5,345 nt of DNA from Bacteroidales bacterium (GTDB lineage Bacteria > Bacteroidota > Bacteroidia > Bacteroidales > JALTDM01): assembly GCA_026996635.1 (NCBI GenBank), contig JALWKH010000150.1:1-5345 (forward strand), given 5' to 3'. This document shows, one piece after another, positions 1 to 5,345 of the stretch (position 1 is the stretch's first letter; every line of letters begins with the position of its first letter). The notes under the pieces were generated by a model. It ran no database searches and was not told the origin of the DNA. It saw only the letters and a list, made by a program, of their open reading frames with translations. Made by a program: the position numbers and the translations under genes.

Positions 1-270
1 TGCTTGTAAAGGTGTGCCCGTTTTTTCTTCAAAATAATCTTTGAGAATGGGACATCTGTTACTCCAAATTGTAGCTCTCGATTTGGCAATAATTTTTTCG
101 TTTTGCTTTTCTACCAATTCAAGATAGCAATGTCCGTTCCTAGCCGTTCTGATTTCACTGATTTCCGCAACAATCCAAAGCGGAGTTGCAAAAATTTCTT
201 CGTTTATAATCTTTTTAATGAAAAGATTTAATTCGGATAGCGTAATTTCTTTATTATAAACCTCTTCCAT
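1..270 (-). CDS. xseA: Exodeoxyribonuclease VII large subunit, N-terminal part (runs off left edge)
   Basis: This is the first 90 residues of the large, catalytic subunit of exonuclease VII, which with XseB degrades single-stranded DNA to oligonucleotides in the cytoplasm during repair and recombination. Seen: an N-terminal LSELN at residues 11-15, WIVAEISEI at 32-40, GHCYLELVEK at 46-55 and AKSRATIW at 62-69. Together these match the OB-fold ssDNA-binding domain that begins XseA proteins. The nuclease domain lies outside the window. The ATG at 270-268 is chosen because the family's conserved LSEL segment starts ten residues later and the stop codon of the upstream protease gene ends one base before it (TAA-A-ATG). 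That spacing indicates co-transcription, probably with translational coupling. No signal peptide is present, as expected for a cytoplasmic enzyme. An xseB gene might follow off the edge, but this is not visible. The family assignment is fairly sure from this fragment. Confidence 0.88.
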   Translation of the reverse strand, partial: MEEVYNKEITLSELNLFIKKIINEEIFATPLWIVAEISEIRTARNGHCYLELVEKQNEKIIAKSRATIWSNRCPILKDYFEEKTGTPLQA

Positions 271-271
271 T

Positions 272-1912
272 TTACAGCTTAACCAATTTATTGATGTAAA
301 TTTTATTGTCTATCAAAAATTTTACTGTATAAACACCTTCTTTCAATTGATTCATATTGCCTATGGAAACGGTATTTATGTGCACATAAGGCGTTAAGTC
401 TGTAAAATACACCAAATCACCTGTCAAATCATAAATCCCCATATAAACATAGTGAATATGCGGTACAAAAATTTTTATGTGCAAAACATCATTCACAGGA
501 TTGGGATAAATTATCACACCTTTTTCTTTAGGGTTGGTAATTTCAACATTTTGTTGCAAATTTTGCAAATAATTGTAAGCCAATTCAAAATCAGGTATGC
601 CGTATCCCAGTAAACTATCCGGATGTGCAGCTTGCGAACCACTCATTTTAACGGCTTCCACAATGGTTGCATTGTCAAAATCGGGAAATGCTTGCCACAA
701 ACAGGCAACAGCCCCACACATTATAGGCGATGAAAAGGATGTTCCCGAAACAAAACTTACCGAATCACCGTCATAACAAGCTGCTGCGGGATAACCCAAA
801 GCTGCCACATCCGGCTTTATTCTGCCGTCAGGAGTAGGACCTGTCGAGCTGAAAGGAGCATAATTCCCGTCAGTATCTACTGCACCAACAGTTAAGGCTT
901 TGGTTGCATCTCCCGGTGTGGAAATGTAGTGCCACGGCTTGTTACCCGAATTACCTGCAGAAACAACTACAATCATCCCTTTGGAAAATGCTATGTTTGC
1001 GGCTTTGGCTGCAGGAGTACTGTCGCCCGTAAGCATTTGATATGTATGATTTTCCGTGCTGTCGTCAAATGTTGTATAGCCCAACGAACTGTTGATTAAG
1101 TCGGCTCCCGCACTGTCGGCAAATTCTGCAGCAGCTGCCCAATTATATTCTTCCACAATGTGTTCCGACGAAGCATCTTCACTTATAAGCAAAATAAAGT
1201 CAGCACCGGTAGCATCACCCACCAACTCACCCGATTTATTCGCCCCCATTACGGAAACAACTCCTGTTCCGTGAAAACTTCTTTCAAAAACAGATGTGTC
1301 ATTATCAACAAAATCATATTTTGCCACAATTTTATCGTTTGCAAACAAATCCTGAAAAAAACTGTAATGATTCATTCCGTTAAAACCTGCATCCAAAACG
1401 GCAATTAGCATACCTTCTCCCGTATACCCCAAATCGTGTAAATAATTGACATTCAGCATAGATACTTGCAAGTTTGCGTATCCGTAATCCCCCTTAACTT
1501 TTGTTTTGTAAATACCTTGCGAAGCAGATGCAGTATCTACCTTATAAAATACCCTTTTAACTTCCCTGACGAATCCCCAGTGGGACACACTGTCAACCAG
1601 GGCAGAATCCTGTGTTTTTACTACACAACCGTTCAGCCATTTAGACACTGTGGTTATTTCCAAACCCGTCCCTGCAATGCTGTCCAAATAAACTCTACTA
1701 ACAGGCAAATCCAATGAGTCTATTTCAATCCCATACTTTACCCTTCTGTCAATAGCCCTTTGGGATAAATACTCTTCGGGATGATTCAATGTATATTGTG
1801 TGCCGTTTTTATCTTTAAACCCTATCCAGAATTTATAGGTTGTAACTTGGTAATAAGAAATAAATATATTAGTCACCAAAAACAGGATAAAAGAGAAAAT
1901 AAATTTGTTCAT
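272..1912 (-). CDS. Secreted S8 (subtilisin-like) serine protease with T9SS type A sorting domain
   Basis: This is a 546-residue exported endopeptidase. Residues 1-20 are a hydrophobic signal peptide (MNKFIFSFILFLV...). Residues about 25-130 form a propeptide-like region. The subtilase catalytic domain spans about 150-450, with the triad visible as Asp174 (AVLDAGF), His214 (SFHGTGV) and Ser392 (SGTSFSSP). The oxyanion-hole Asn321 lies in SAGNSG. All key residues are present, so it should be active. The C-terminal 80 residues start with IIYPNPV at 467-473 and end in a basic beta-rich tail (NKLVKL). This is the pattern of type A sorting domains that send proteins through the type IX secretion system to the cell surface or medium. 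The -7 box at 1940-1933 suggests a short leader of roughly 15 bases. The downstream partner xseA begins one base after the stop. Substrates cannot be deduced. The family assignment is secure, and the sorting domain is likely. Confidence 0.95.
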   Translation of the reverse strand: MNKFIFSFILFLVTNIFISYYQVTTYKFWIGFKDKNGTQYTLNHPEEYLSQRAIDRRVKYGIEIDSLDLPVSRVYLDSIAGTGLEITTVSKWLNGCVVKTQDSALVDSVSHWGFVREVKRVFYKVDTASASQGIYKTKVKGDYGYANLQVSMLNVNYLHDLGYTGEGMLIAVLDAGFNGMNHYSFFQDLFANDKIVAKYDFVDNDTSVFERSFHGTGVVSVMGANKSGELVGDATGADFILLISEDASSEHIVEEYNWAAAAEFADSAGADLINSSLGYTTFDDSTENHTYQMLTGDSTPAAKAANIAFSKGMIVVVSAGNSGNKPWHYISTPGDATKALTVGAVDTDGNYAPFSSTGPTPDGRIKPDVAALGYPAAACYDGDSVSFVSGTSFSSPIMCGAVACLWQAFPDFDNATIVEAVKMSGSQAAHPDSLLGYGIPDFELAYNYLQNLQQNVEITNPKEKGVIIYPNPVNDVLHIKIFVPHIHYVYMGIYDLTGDLVYFTDLTPYVHINTVSIGNMNQLKEGVYTVKFLIDNKIYINKLVKL

Positions 1913-1932
1913 ACTATTTCATTTTAATCTTT

Positions 1933-1940
1933 CAAAGTTA
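1933..1940 (-). promoter_or_regulatory. Candidate Bacteroidetes -7 promoter element for the S8 protease-xseA unit
   Basis: Read on the minus strand the eight bases are TAACTTTG, an exact match to the Bacteroidetes primary sigma factor -7 consensus TAnnTTTG. The box ends 20 bases before the protease ATG, so transcription would start about 15 bases upstream of it. There is no exact TTG at the expected -33 position, only a TTA (1963-1961) about 20 bases upstream. This is a consensus match in the right place, not proof of a promoter. Confidence 0.5.
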
Positions 1941-2046
1941 ATAATTATTTCTCCACCTCATAAAAAAATTAAACCGGGAAATTGTGAAAAACTTTATTTC
2001 CTTAATAAAATGCATGTTGTTTAGTTGCATGAAGTAATAAGTCTCG

Positions 2047-2093
2047 TTTTTATCAATTATAAAGAATAAAAAAGACAATACAATTGATAAAAA
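2047..2093. repeat. Perfect 12-bp inverted repeat in the divergent intergenic region
   Basis: The left arm TTTTTATCAATT (2047-2058) is the exact reverse complement of the right arm AATTGATAAAAA (2082-2093), with a 23-base spacer. It lies 36 bases upstream of the plus-strand -7 box and over 100 bases upstream of the minus-strand one. It could be a regulator-binding site or a weak hairpin. Because its T-run lies inside the stem, it is not a standard intrinsic terminator. In AT-rich DNA part of the match could be chance, though 12 of 12 is notable. Confidence 0.6.
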
Positions 2094-2128
2094 ACAACAA
2101 AACCACACGCACAAGAATTTTTTTTTAT

Positions 2129-2136
2129 TACATTTG
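2129..2136 (+). promoter_or_regulatory. Candidate Bacteroidetes -7 promoter element for the fibre genes
   Basis: TACATTTG is an exact match to the TAnnTTTG consensus of Bacteroidetes housekeeping promoters. It ends 22 bases before the ATG at 2159, giving a predicted leader of about 15-18 bases. No TTG is seen at the usual -33 distance. The nearest upstream TTG, at 2084-2086, is about 42 bases away and too far. There is no clear Shine-Dalgarno in the leader, which is normal in this phylum. It would drive the fibre gene and the small gene 19 bases after it. Confidence 0.5.
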
Positions 2137-2158
2137 TACTCGGATAAAAAGTCGAGTT

Positions 2159-3781
2159 ATGAAAAAAATTATTTTTATTATATTAGGATTAGGGTTTATC
2201 TTTCAGAATGCTAAAGCACAAAGTGTAGGTATAAATTCTTCCGGTTCATCCCCCAATACTTCAGCAGGTTTAGACATAGATTTCTCCAACAAAGGTCTTT
2301 TGATTCCCAGAGTCAACATAACAGATCTGACAAATGCTTCTCCAATTTCTTCACCTGCAACATCATTGATTGTTTATAATACTAATACAACAACGGGACC
2401 CGGATATTTTTATTGGGACGGTAGTAAATGGGTAAAAGTTTTTGATAATAATGACGGCAGGCCTTGGGTATTGGAAGGGAATAGCGGAACAACTCCCGGA
2501 ACTGACTTTTTGGGCACGACAGACGCTCAAGACTTGGTTATAAAAACTAATAATGCTGAAAGAATAAGGATTACAAGCGGAGGGAATGTTGGGATTGGGA
2601 CTGCTTCACCGGCAGAATTATTACACATAAATGGAAACATTCGAGGAAATCAAAGTGGAGCTTTAAGAATAAGTACAGGAAACGGGTATGTTGATATAGG
2701 ACCTAAAAATTCTAGTTGGTGCCATTTTTACACAGACAGAGGTAGATATTGGTTCAACAAGGGACTGACTGTTGATGGAGGGTTGATTGGCAGTTATAAT
2801 GAAGATTTGAGATTACAAACCAGTGGAACAACCAGAATCTTTGTTAAAAATAGCAATGGCTACGTGGGTATTGGAACAACTAGTCCTACTTCTAGATTAG
2901 AAATATATGGAGACCAACAAAACATTGAAATATCAAATACCTCGGAAACCGATGCAGGAATTATTTTTAATGATGCTCAAGCAACCAGTTCTCAATATGC
3001 TAAAATAACTTATGGATGCGGAGACAACGATTTAAATTTTCTTAATGCAAGTTCGACTCCAAGAATGGTTATTGAAAGCAGTGGAGAAGTTGGAATAGGA
3101 ACAACAAATCCTTCTGAATTATTTTCAGTTGGAAGTTCTTCCCAGTTTAGAGTTAACTCAAGTGGAGACATCACAAGAATAAGAAATATTCCTTACCATT
3201 GGCCCACATCACAAGGTGATGCAAATTCAATGTTAGTAAATGATGGTAGCGGAAATTTATCATGGGTAAAATCAGGATGGAGTGCAATAGCTGTAATTGA
3301 TTTAAATAATGCAACCTCATATACTGTTTCCGGACTTGATGGAAATACAGAAATTAATTATAAAATTATTTTAATGGGACAGCAGGAAACAAACGGCGGT
3401 AATTCAGCTTTTTGTATTTTGAGACCTAATGGAGACAACAATTCTTCAAATTATTCTTATTCCATGGATGTTTGGTGGAGATATATTGCCGGTTCTGGTG
3501 GAGGTTGGAGTTACGACGCATATAATGCATCAGGAATTATACTATATGTTGCTGACGGTAATTTTAATCCGAATTATTTAGAAATAGAAACTATATTAAG
3601 TGCATTTTCAGGAAATAGAAGACATGCTGTAACAAGGTATAGTTTACATGGAAACACAAAAGATATCGTTGTTAACCATAGCGCAGGGGTTTGGTTAAAT
3701 ACAACATCAAACATTACATCCTTGGAATTTGTTTGGTCAGATCCTTTTACAGGGAAATTAATTATTTATGCAACACATTAA
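2159..3781 (+). CDS. Secreted phage tail-fibre-like protein with shaft repeats and a beta-rich tip
   Basis: This is a 540-residue exported fibre-like protein of unproven role, probably surface adhesion. Residues 1-20 are a signal peptide with likely cleavage AKA|QS. Residues 21-100 hold the Bacteroidetes fibre head module (KGLLIPR at 45-51, then LIVYNT and YFYWDGSKW at 83-91). Residues 102-163 form a stem nearly shared with the fibre at 4384. Three shaft units follow (125-159, 216-251, 291-324), each ending in VGIGT..P. The tip at 363-540 is rich in Trp, Tyr, Asn and Gly and ends SLEFVWSDPFTGKLIIYATH. This recalls C-terminal beta domains of phage tail proteins (INYKIILMG near 389, LRPNGDNNSSNYSY near 411). 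There is no S74 chaperone and no T9SS sorting domain. The ATG at 2159 is preferred over an upstream TTG at 2084 because it starts a clean signal peptide and follows the -7 box. The module calls are from memory of the families, not from a search. Confidence 0.88.
   Translation: MKKIIFIILGLGFIFQNAKAQSVGINSSGSSPNTSAGLDIDFSNKGLLIPRVNITDLTNASPISSPATSLIVYNTNTTTGPGYFYWDGSKWVKVFDNNDGRPWVLEGNSGTTPGTDFLGTTDAQDLVIKTNNAERIRITSGGNVGIGTASPAELLHINGNIRGNQSGALRISTGNGYVDIGPKNSSWCHFYTDRGRYWFNKGLTVDGGLIGSYNEDLRLQTSGTTRIFVKNSNGYVGIGTTSPTSRLEIYGDQQNIEISNTSETDAGIIFNDAQATSSQYAKITYGCGDNDLNFLNASSTPRMVIESSGEVGIGTTNPSELFSVGSSSQFRVNSSGDITRIRNIPYHWPTSQGDANSMLVNDGSGNLSWVKSGWSAIAVIDLNNATSYTVSGLDGNTEINYKIILMGQQETNGGNSAFCILRPNGDNNSSNYSYSMDVWWRYIAGSGGGWSYDAYNASGIILYVADGNFNPNYLEIETILSAFSGNRRHAVTRYSLHGNTKDIVVNHSAGVWLNTTSNITSLEFVWSDPFTGKLIIYATH
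2531..3130 (+). repeat. Three degenerate fibre-shaft repeats inside the first fibre gene
   Basis: Three units of about 35 residues share the pattern DL...(K/Q/N)....R(I/M).(I/V)....G.VGIGT..P...L. They lie at residues 125-159 (2531-2635), 216-251 (2804-2911) and 291-324 (3029-3130). The VGIGT cores are 92 and 75 residues apart, so 50 or so unrelated residues lie between units. Such units in phage fibres form trimeric beta shafts, which is an inference here. The fibre at 4384 has only one unit (4759-4863). Confidence 0.75.
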
Positions 3782-3800
3782 AATAAAAAATCAATACACT

Positions 3801-4256
3801 ATGAAAAAAATTCTATTTTTCTTCGTTAGTTTAGTATTTACATTTGAGGGATTTTCTCAAATTAGTAAAAACGCTAATATATTATTAAAGAAATTTAGTA
3901 ACGGTCAAATAATTTCTTCTATTAATTCAGAAAAAAATAAATTTTATATAACAAATAAACCTTATGACCTATACATGGTTGGCGTTTATGTTGATAGAAA
4001 TATTACCCCCCCTACAAATAAATTAGCGGAACCTGTTCTTCCAAATAAATATGTTGCAAATACAGGTATTGTTGAAGTTAAATACAATAGCACAAACGGA
4101 AAAATTCACAAAGGTGACCCTGTAACATCTTCATCGATACCTGGTGAAGCTATGAAAGCAACAGAATCCGGCATGATCTTAGGAATAGCACTGGAAGATG
4201 CTAAAGCTGAAAAAGGTTTTATCAAAATCAGAGTATTAATTCAATATCTCAGATAA
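3801..4256 (+). CDS. Small secreted protein with a phage fibre/decoration-type beta domain
   Basis: This is a 151-residue exported protein of unknown function. Residues 1-19 are a signal peptide (MKKILFFFVSLVF..., likely cleaved at GFS|QI). Residues about 50-151 form one compact domain. It starts DLYMVGVYVDR (56-66), and its most telling part is KGDPVTSS at 104-111, PGEAMKAT at 114-121, GMILGIALED at 124-133 and a closing IKIRVLIQY. This resembles a domain I recall at the C-terminal end of long fibre-like and beta-strand-repeat proteins of bacteria (GDxxTSSxxPGxAMKAT...G..IGKALE). Here it stands alone behind a signal peptide, with no head module and no shaft. It begins 19 bases after the stop of the fibre gene, so the two are probably co-transcribed. 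The ATG at 3801 is preferred over one at 3768, which would add 11 polar residues before the signal peptide. The function is inferred only by association. Confidence 0.85.
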   Translation: MKKILFFFVSLVFTFEGFSQISKNANILLKKFSNGQIISSINSEKNKFYITNKPYDLYMVGVYVDRNITPPTNKLAEPVLPNKYVANTGIVEVKYNSTNGKIHKGDPVTSSSIPGEAMKATESGMILGIALEDAKAEKGFIKIRVLIQYLR

Positions 4257-4311
4257 ATATCTTTTGAACCTTCATTTACTCAAATAAATCATCTATGTAT
4301 CAATAAAAATA

Positions 4312-4350
4312 TACACTTTATAAAAAAAATACTCAAAGTGTAAGTTTTTT
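4312..4350 (+). terminator. Possible rho-independent terminator between the fibre genes
   Basis: An 8-bp perfect stem, TACACTTT (4312-4319) and AAAGTGTA (4335-4342), encloses a 15-base A-rich loop and is followed two bases later by six T residues (4345-4350). It sits 55 bases after the stop of the small secreted gene, and would end the first fibre transcript. The stem is AT-rich and the loop is long, so termination may be partial. If it works, the second fibre gene needs its own promoter. Confidence 0.45.
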
Positions 4351-4383
4351 CATGTCTAATATTATGAAATAAAATTGTAAGCC

Positions 4384-5286
4384 ATGAAAAAACTTTTTTT
4401 TAGCGTTGGGTTATTATTTTTTTTGTTAACCACAACGTCAGATATCTTAATTGCCCAGAATGTTGCAATAAATGAAAGCGGCAGTGCTCCAAATTCAAAT
4501 GCGATTTTAGATGTAAATCCGGATAATAACCACAATAAAGGTGTTTTGTTACCCAGGCTTACAACAACAGAACGAACTGGAATGACTTTGGGAACAGCAG
4601 ATGAAGGATTAACGGTTTATGATACGGATACAAAATCATATTGGTGGTGGGATGGATCTGCTTGGGTTGAAGTCGGTGTAGACAACAGGTATTGGAAACT
4701 TACAGGAAATAGCGGCACAAGTGCAGGAACTAATTTCATAGGAACTACAGACGGGCAAGATTTGGTTTTTAAAACAAATAATGTCGAAAGGATAAGAATT
4801 TTAAGTGGGGGTAATGTTGGGGTGGGAACAACAACACCAACAGCAACACTTCATGTAAATGGAACTATAAGGATAGATGGAGATTTCTATAATCAGCAAG
4901 TTTCATATGATACAGACTTTAGTAGTACTTGGACTTCTTCTTCTAATGGAACATGGGAAGATACCGATTTAAGTATTACCATTACAACACATGGTTCAGG
5001 TACAAATGGAAGCGATATTTATGTTGCCTGTAATGGCTCTTTTGATGCATATGCAGATTACTTTGGTGTCAGGATAGTTAGAGATGGAACTGAAGTAATA
5101 ACTGGTGGATTCCAAGATGCATATGTAATAGTTGAAGAACAAGGACAATGGATTTTTTCGTTTGAAGGGATTGACAGTCCTATTGCAGGAACACATACAT
5201 ACACTGTTCAAATTTACGTTTCTGATGGTTCATCAAATAATTCAATGGTTGATGCAACAATGACTGTTATGGAAATCAAAAAATGA
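4384..5286 (+). CDS. Second secreted phage tail-fibre-like protein, shorter shaft and different tip
   Basis: This is a 300-residue exported fibre-like protein, paralogous at its N-terminus to the one at 2159. Residues 1-24 are a signal peptide (likely cleaved LIA|QN). The head module covers 25-100, with NESGSAPNSNAILDV, KGVLLPR at 52-58, LTVYDT and YWWWDGSAW at 86-94. The stem at 103-164 matches the other fibre at 42 of 62 positions without gaps (my manual count) and ends with one shaft unit, GNVGVGTTTP at 143-152. The tip at 168-300 differs completely from the other fibre. It has a TWEDTDLSITI strand near 190, FGVRIVRDGTEVI at 227-239, GIDSPIAGTHTYTVQIYVS at 262-280 and MTVMEIKK at the end. 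This pattern recalls beta-sandwich domains of phage structural proteins. There is no S74 chaperone and no sorting domain. The ATG at 4384 starts the signal peptide directly. The next gene follows 6 bases after the stop. Confidence 0.88.
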   Translation: MKKLFFSVGLLFFLLTTTSDILIAQNVAINESGSAPNSNAILDVNPDNNHNKGVLLPRLTTTERTGMTLGTADEGLTVYDTDTKSYWWWDGSAWVEVGVDNRYWKLTGNSGTSAGTNFIGTTDGQDLVFKTNNVERIRILSGGNVGVGTTTPTATLHVNGTIRIDGDFYNQQVSYDTDFSSTWTSSSNGTWEDTDLSITITTHGSGTNGSDIYVACNGSFDAYADYFGVRIVRDGTEVITGGFQDAYVIVEEQGQWIFSFEGIDSPIAGTHTYTVQIYVSDGSSNNSMVDATMTVMEIKK

Positions 5287-5292
5287 TAAACT

Positions 5293-5345
5293 ATGAAAAA
5301 GAAAATCTTAATAATCACAGCTTTAATTTTCATTTCATTAGCATT
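5293..5345 (+). CDS. Start of a further exported protein (truncated by window end)
   Basis: An ATG at 5293, six bases after the stop of the second fibre gene, opens a reading frame of 17 codons to the window edge: MKKKILIITALIFISLA. This is a lysine-led hydrophobic stretch typical of a signal peptide, in the same MKK style as the three genes before it. The tight spacing suggests it belongs to the same transcript. Nothing can be said about its function. By context it may be another fibre, a decoration-type small protein, or an anchor or export partner. Confidence 0.6.
   Translation, partial: MKKKILIITALIFISLA

Larger units (their letters stand above)
1913..2158. other. Divergent intergenic region with two outward promoters and an inverted repeat
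   Basis: These 246 bases separate the minus-strand protease-xseA unit from the plus-strand fibre genes. The region is very AT-rich and I see no credible small gene in it. It holds a -7 box facing each way (1933-1940 minus, 2129-2136 plus) and a perfect 12-bp inverted repeat (arms 2047-2058 and 2082-2093). The middle part, about 1965-2046, has only weak short repeats, such as TGCATG at 2011-2016 and 2026-2031. Confidence 0.7.

Noticed and set aside
1092..1717. Three plus-strand open frames (1092-1274, 1160-1408, 1466-1717)
   Set aside because: They lie opposite the S8 protease coding sequence, whose catalytic motifs are intact, and their products show no recognisable domains or signal peptides.
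1977..2001. GGAAAT...ATTTCC short inverted repeat
   Set aside because: The stem has only six pairs with a 13-base loop and no T-run, and is likely chance in AT-rich DNA.
2011..2031. TGCATG direct repeat (2011-2016 and 2026-2031)
   Set aside because: Six-base repeats are expected by chance, and they are not placed symmetrically with respect to either promoter.
2084..2158. Upstream TTG start extending the first fibre by 25 residues
   Set aside because: It lies before the -7 box, so would not be in the transcript, and it would place charged residues ahead of a complete signal peptide.
3768..3800. Upstream ATG for the small secreted protein, overlapping the fibre stop
   Set aside because: It adds 11 polar residues (MQHIKIKNQYT) before a standard MKK signal peptide. 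The ATG at 3801 fits better.
4370..4377. TAAAATTG as a -7 box for the second fibre gene
   Set aside because: It has one mismatch to the consensus and ends only six bases before the ATG, which would make the message essentially leaderless.
4996..5211. Minus-strand open frame of 71 codons
   Set aside because: It is antisense to the second fibre gene, is cysteine-rich without pattern, and has no promoter or family features.
1..5345. CRISPR array, tRNA, rRNA, insertion sequence or integrase
   Set aside because: No regularly spaced identical repeats, RNA gene signatures, transposase motifs or terminal repeats were seen on either strand.

Overview
The window is AT-rich DNA from a member of the Bacteroidota (Bacteroidetes). 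Four things point there: a subtilase carrying a C-terminal type IX secretion (T9SS) sorting domain, an XseA N-terminus of Bacteroidetes character, Bacteroidetes-type -7 boxes (TAnnTTTG) with no clear Shine-Dalgarno sites, and signal peptides of the form MKK...A|Q. Genus cannot be fixed from this sequence.

Layout. Left arm, minus strand: an S8 subtilisin-like protease with a T9SS type A sorting domain (1912 to 272) is followed after one base by the start of xseA, exodeoxyribonuclease VII large subunit, which runs off the left edge. Positions 1913-2158 are a 246-bp divergent intergenic region. It holds a -7 element for each direction and a perfect 12-bp inverted repeat. Right arm, plus strand: a run of secreted proteins that look like phage tail fibres. 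These are a 540-residue fibre with three shaft repeats and a phage-like beta-rich tip (2159-3781), a 151-residue secreted small-domain protein 19 bases later (3801-4256), a terminator-like hairpin, a 300-residue fibre with the same N-terminal module but a different tip (4384-5286), and 6 bases later the signal peptide of a further exported protein cut by the window end.

How the genes may work together. The protease and xseA look co-transcribed but not functionally linked. The plus-strand genes look like an accessory surface cassette. The two fibres share a head and stem module (42 identical residues of 62 in the stem, counted by hand) and then carry unrelated C-terminal domains, the head-constant and tip-variable design of phage receptor-binding fibres. 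Here each has a Sec signal peptide, no T9SS sorting domain and no S74-type chaperone. Adhesion or surface decoration is the best guess. The function is not shown by the sequence.
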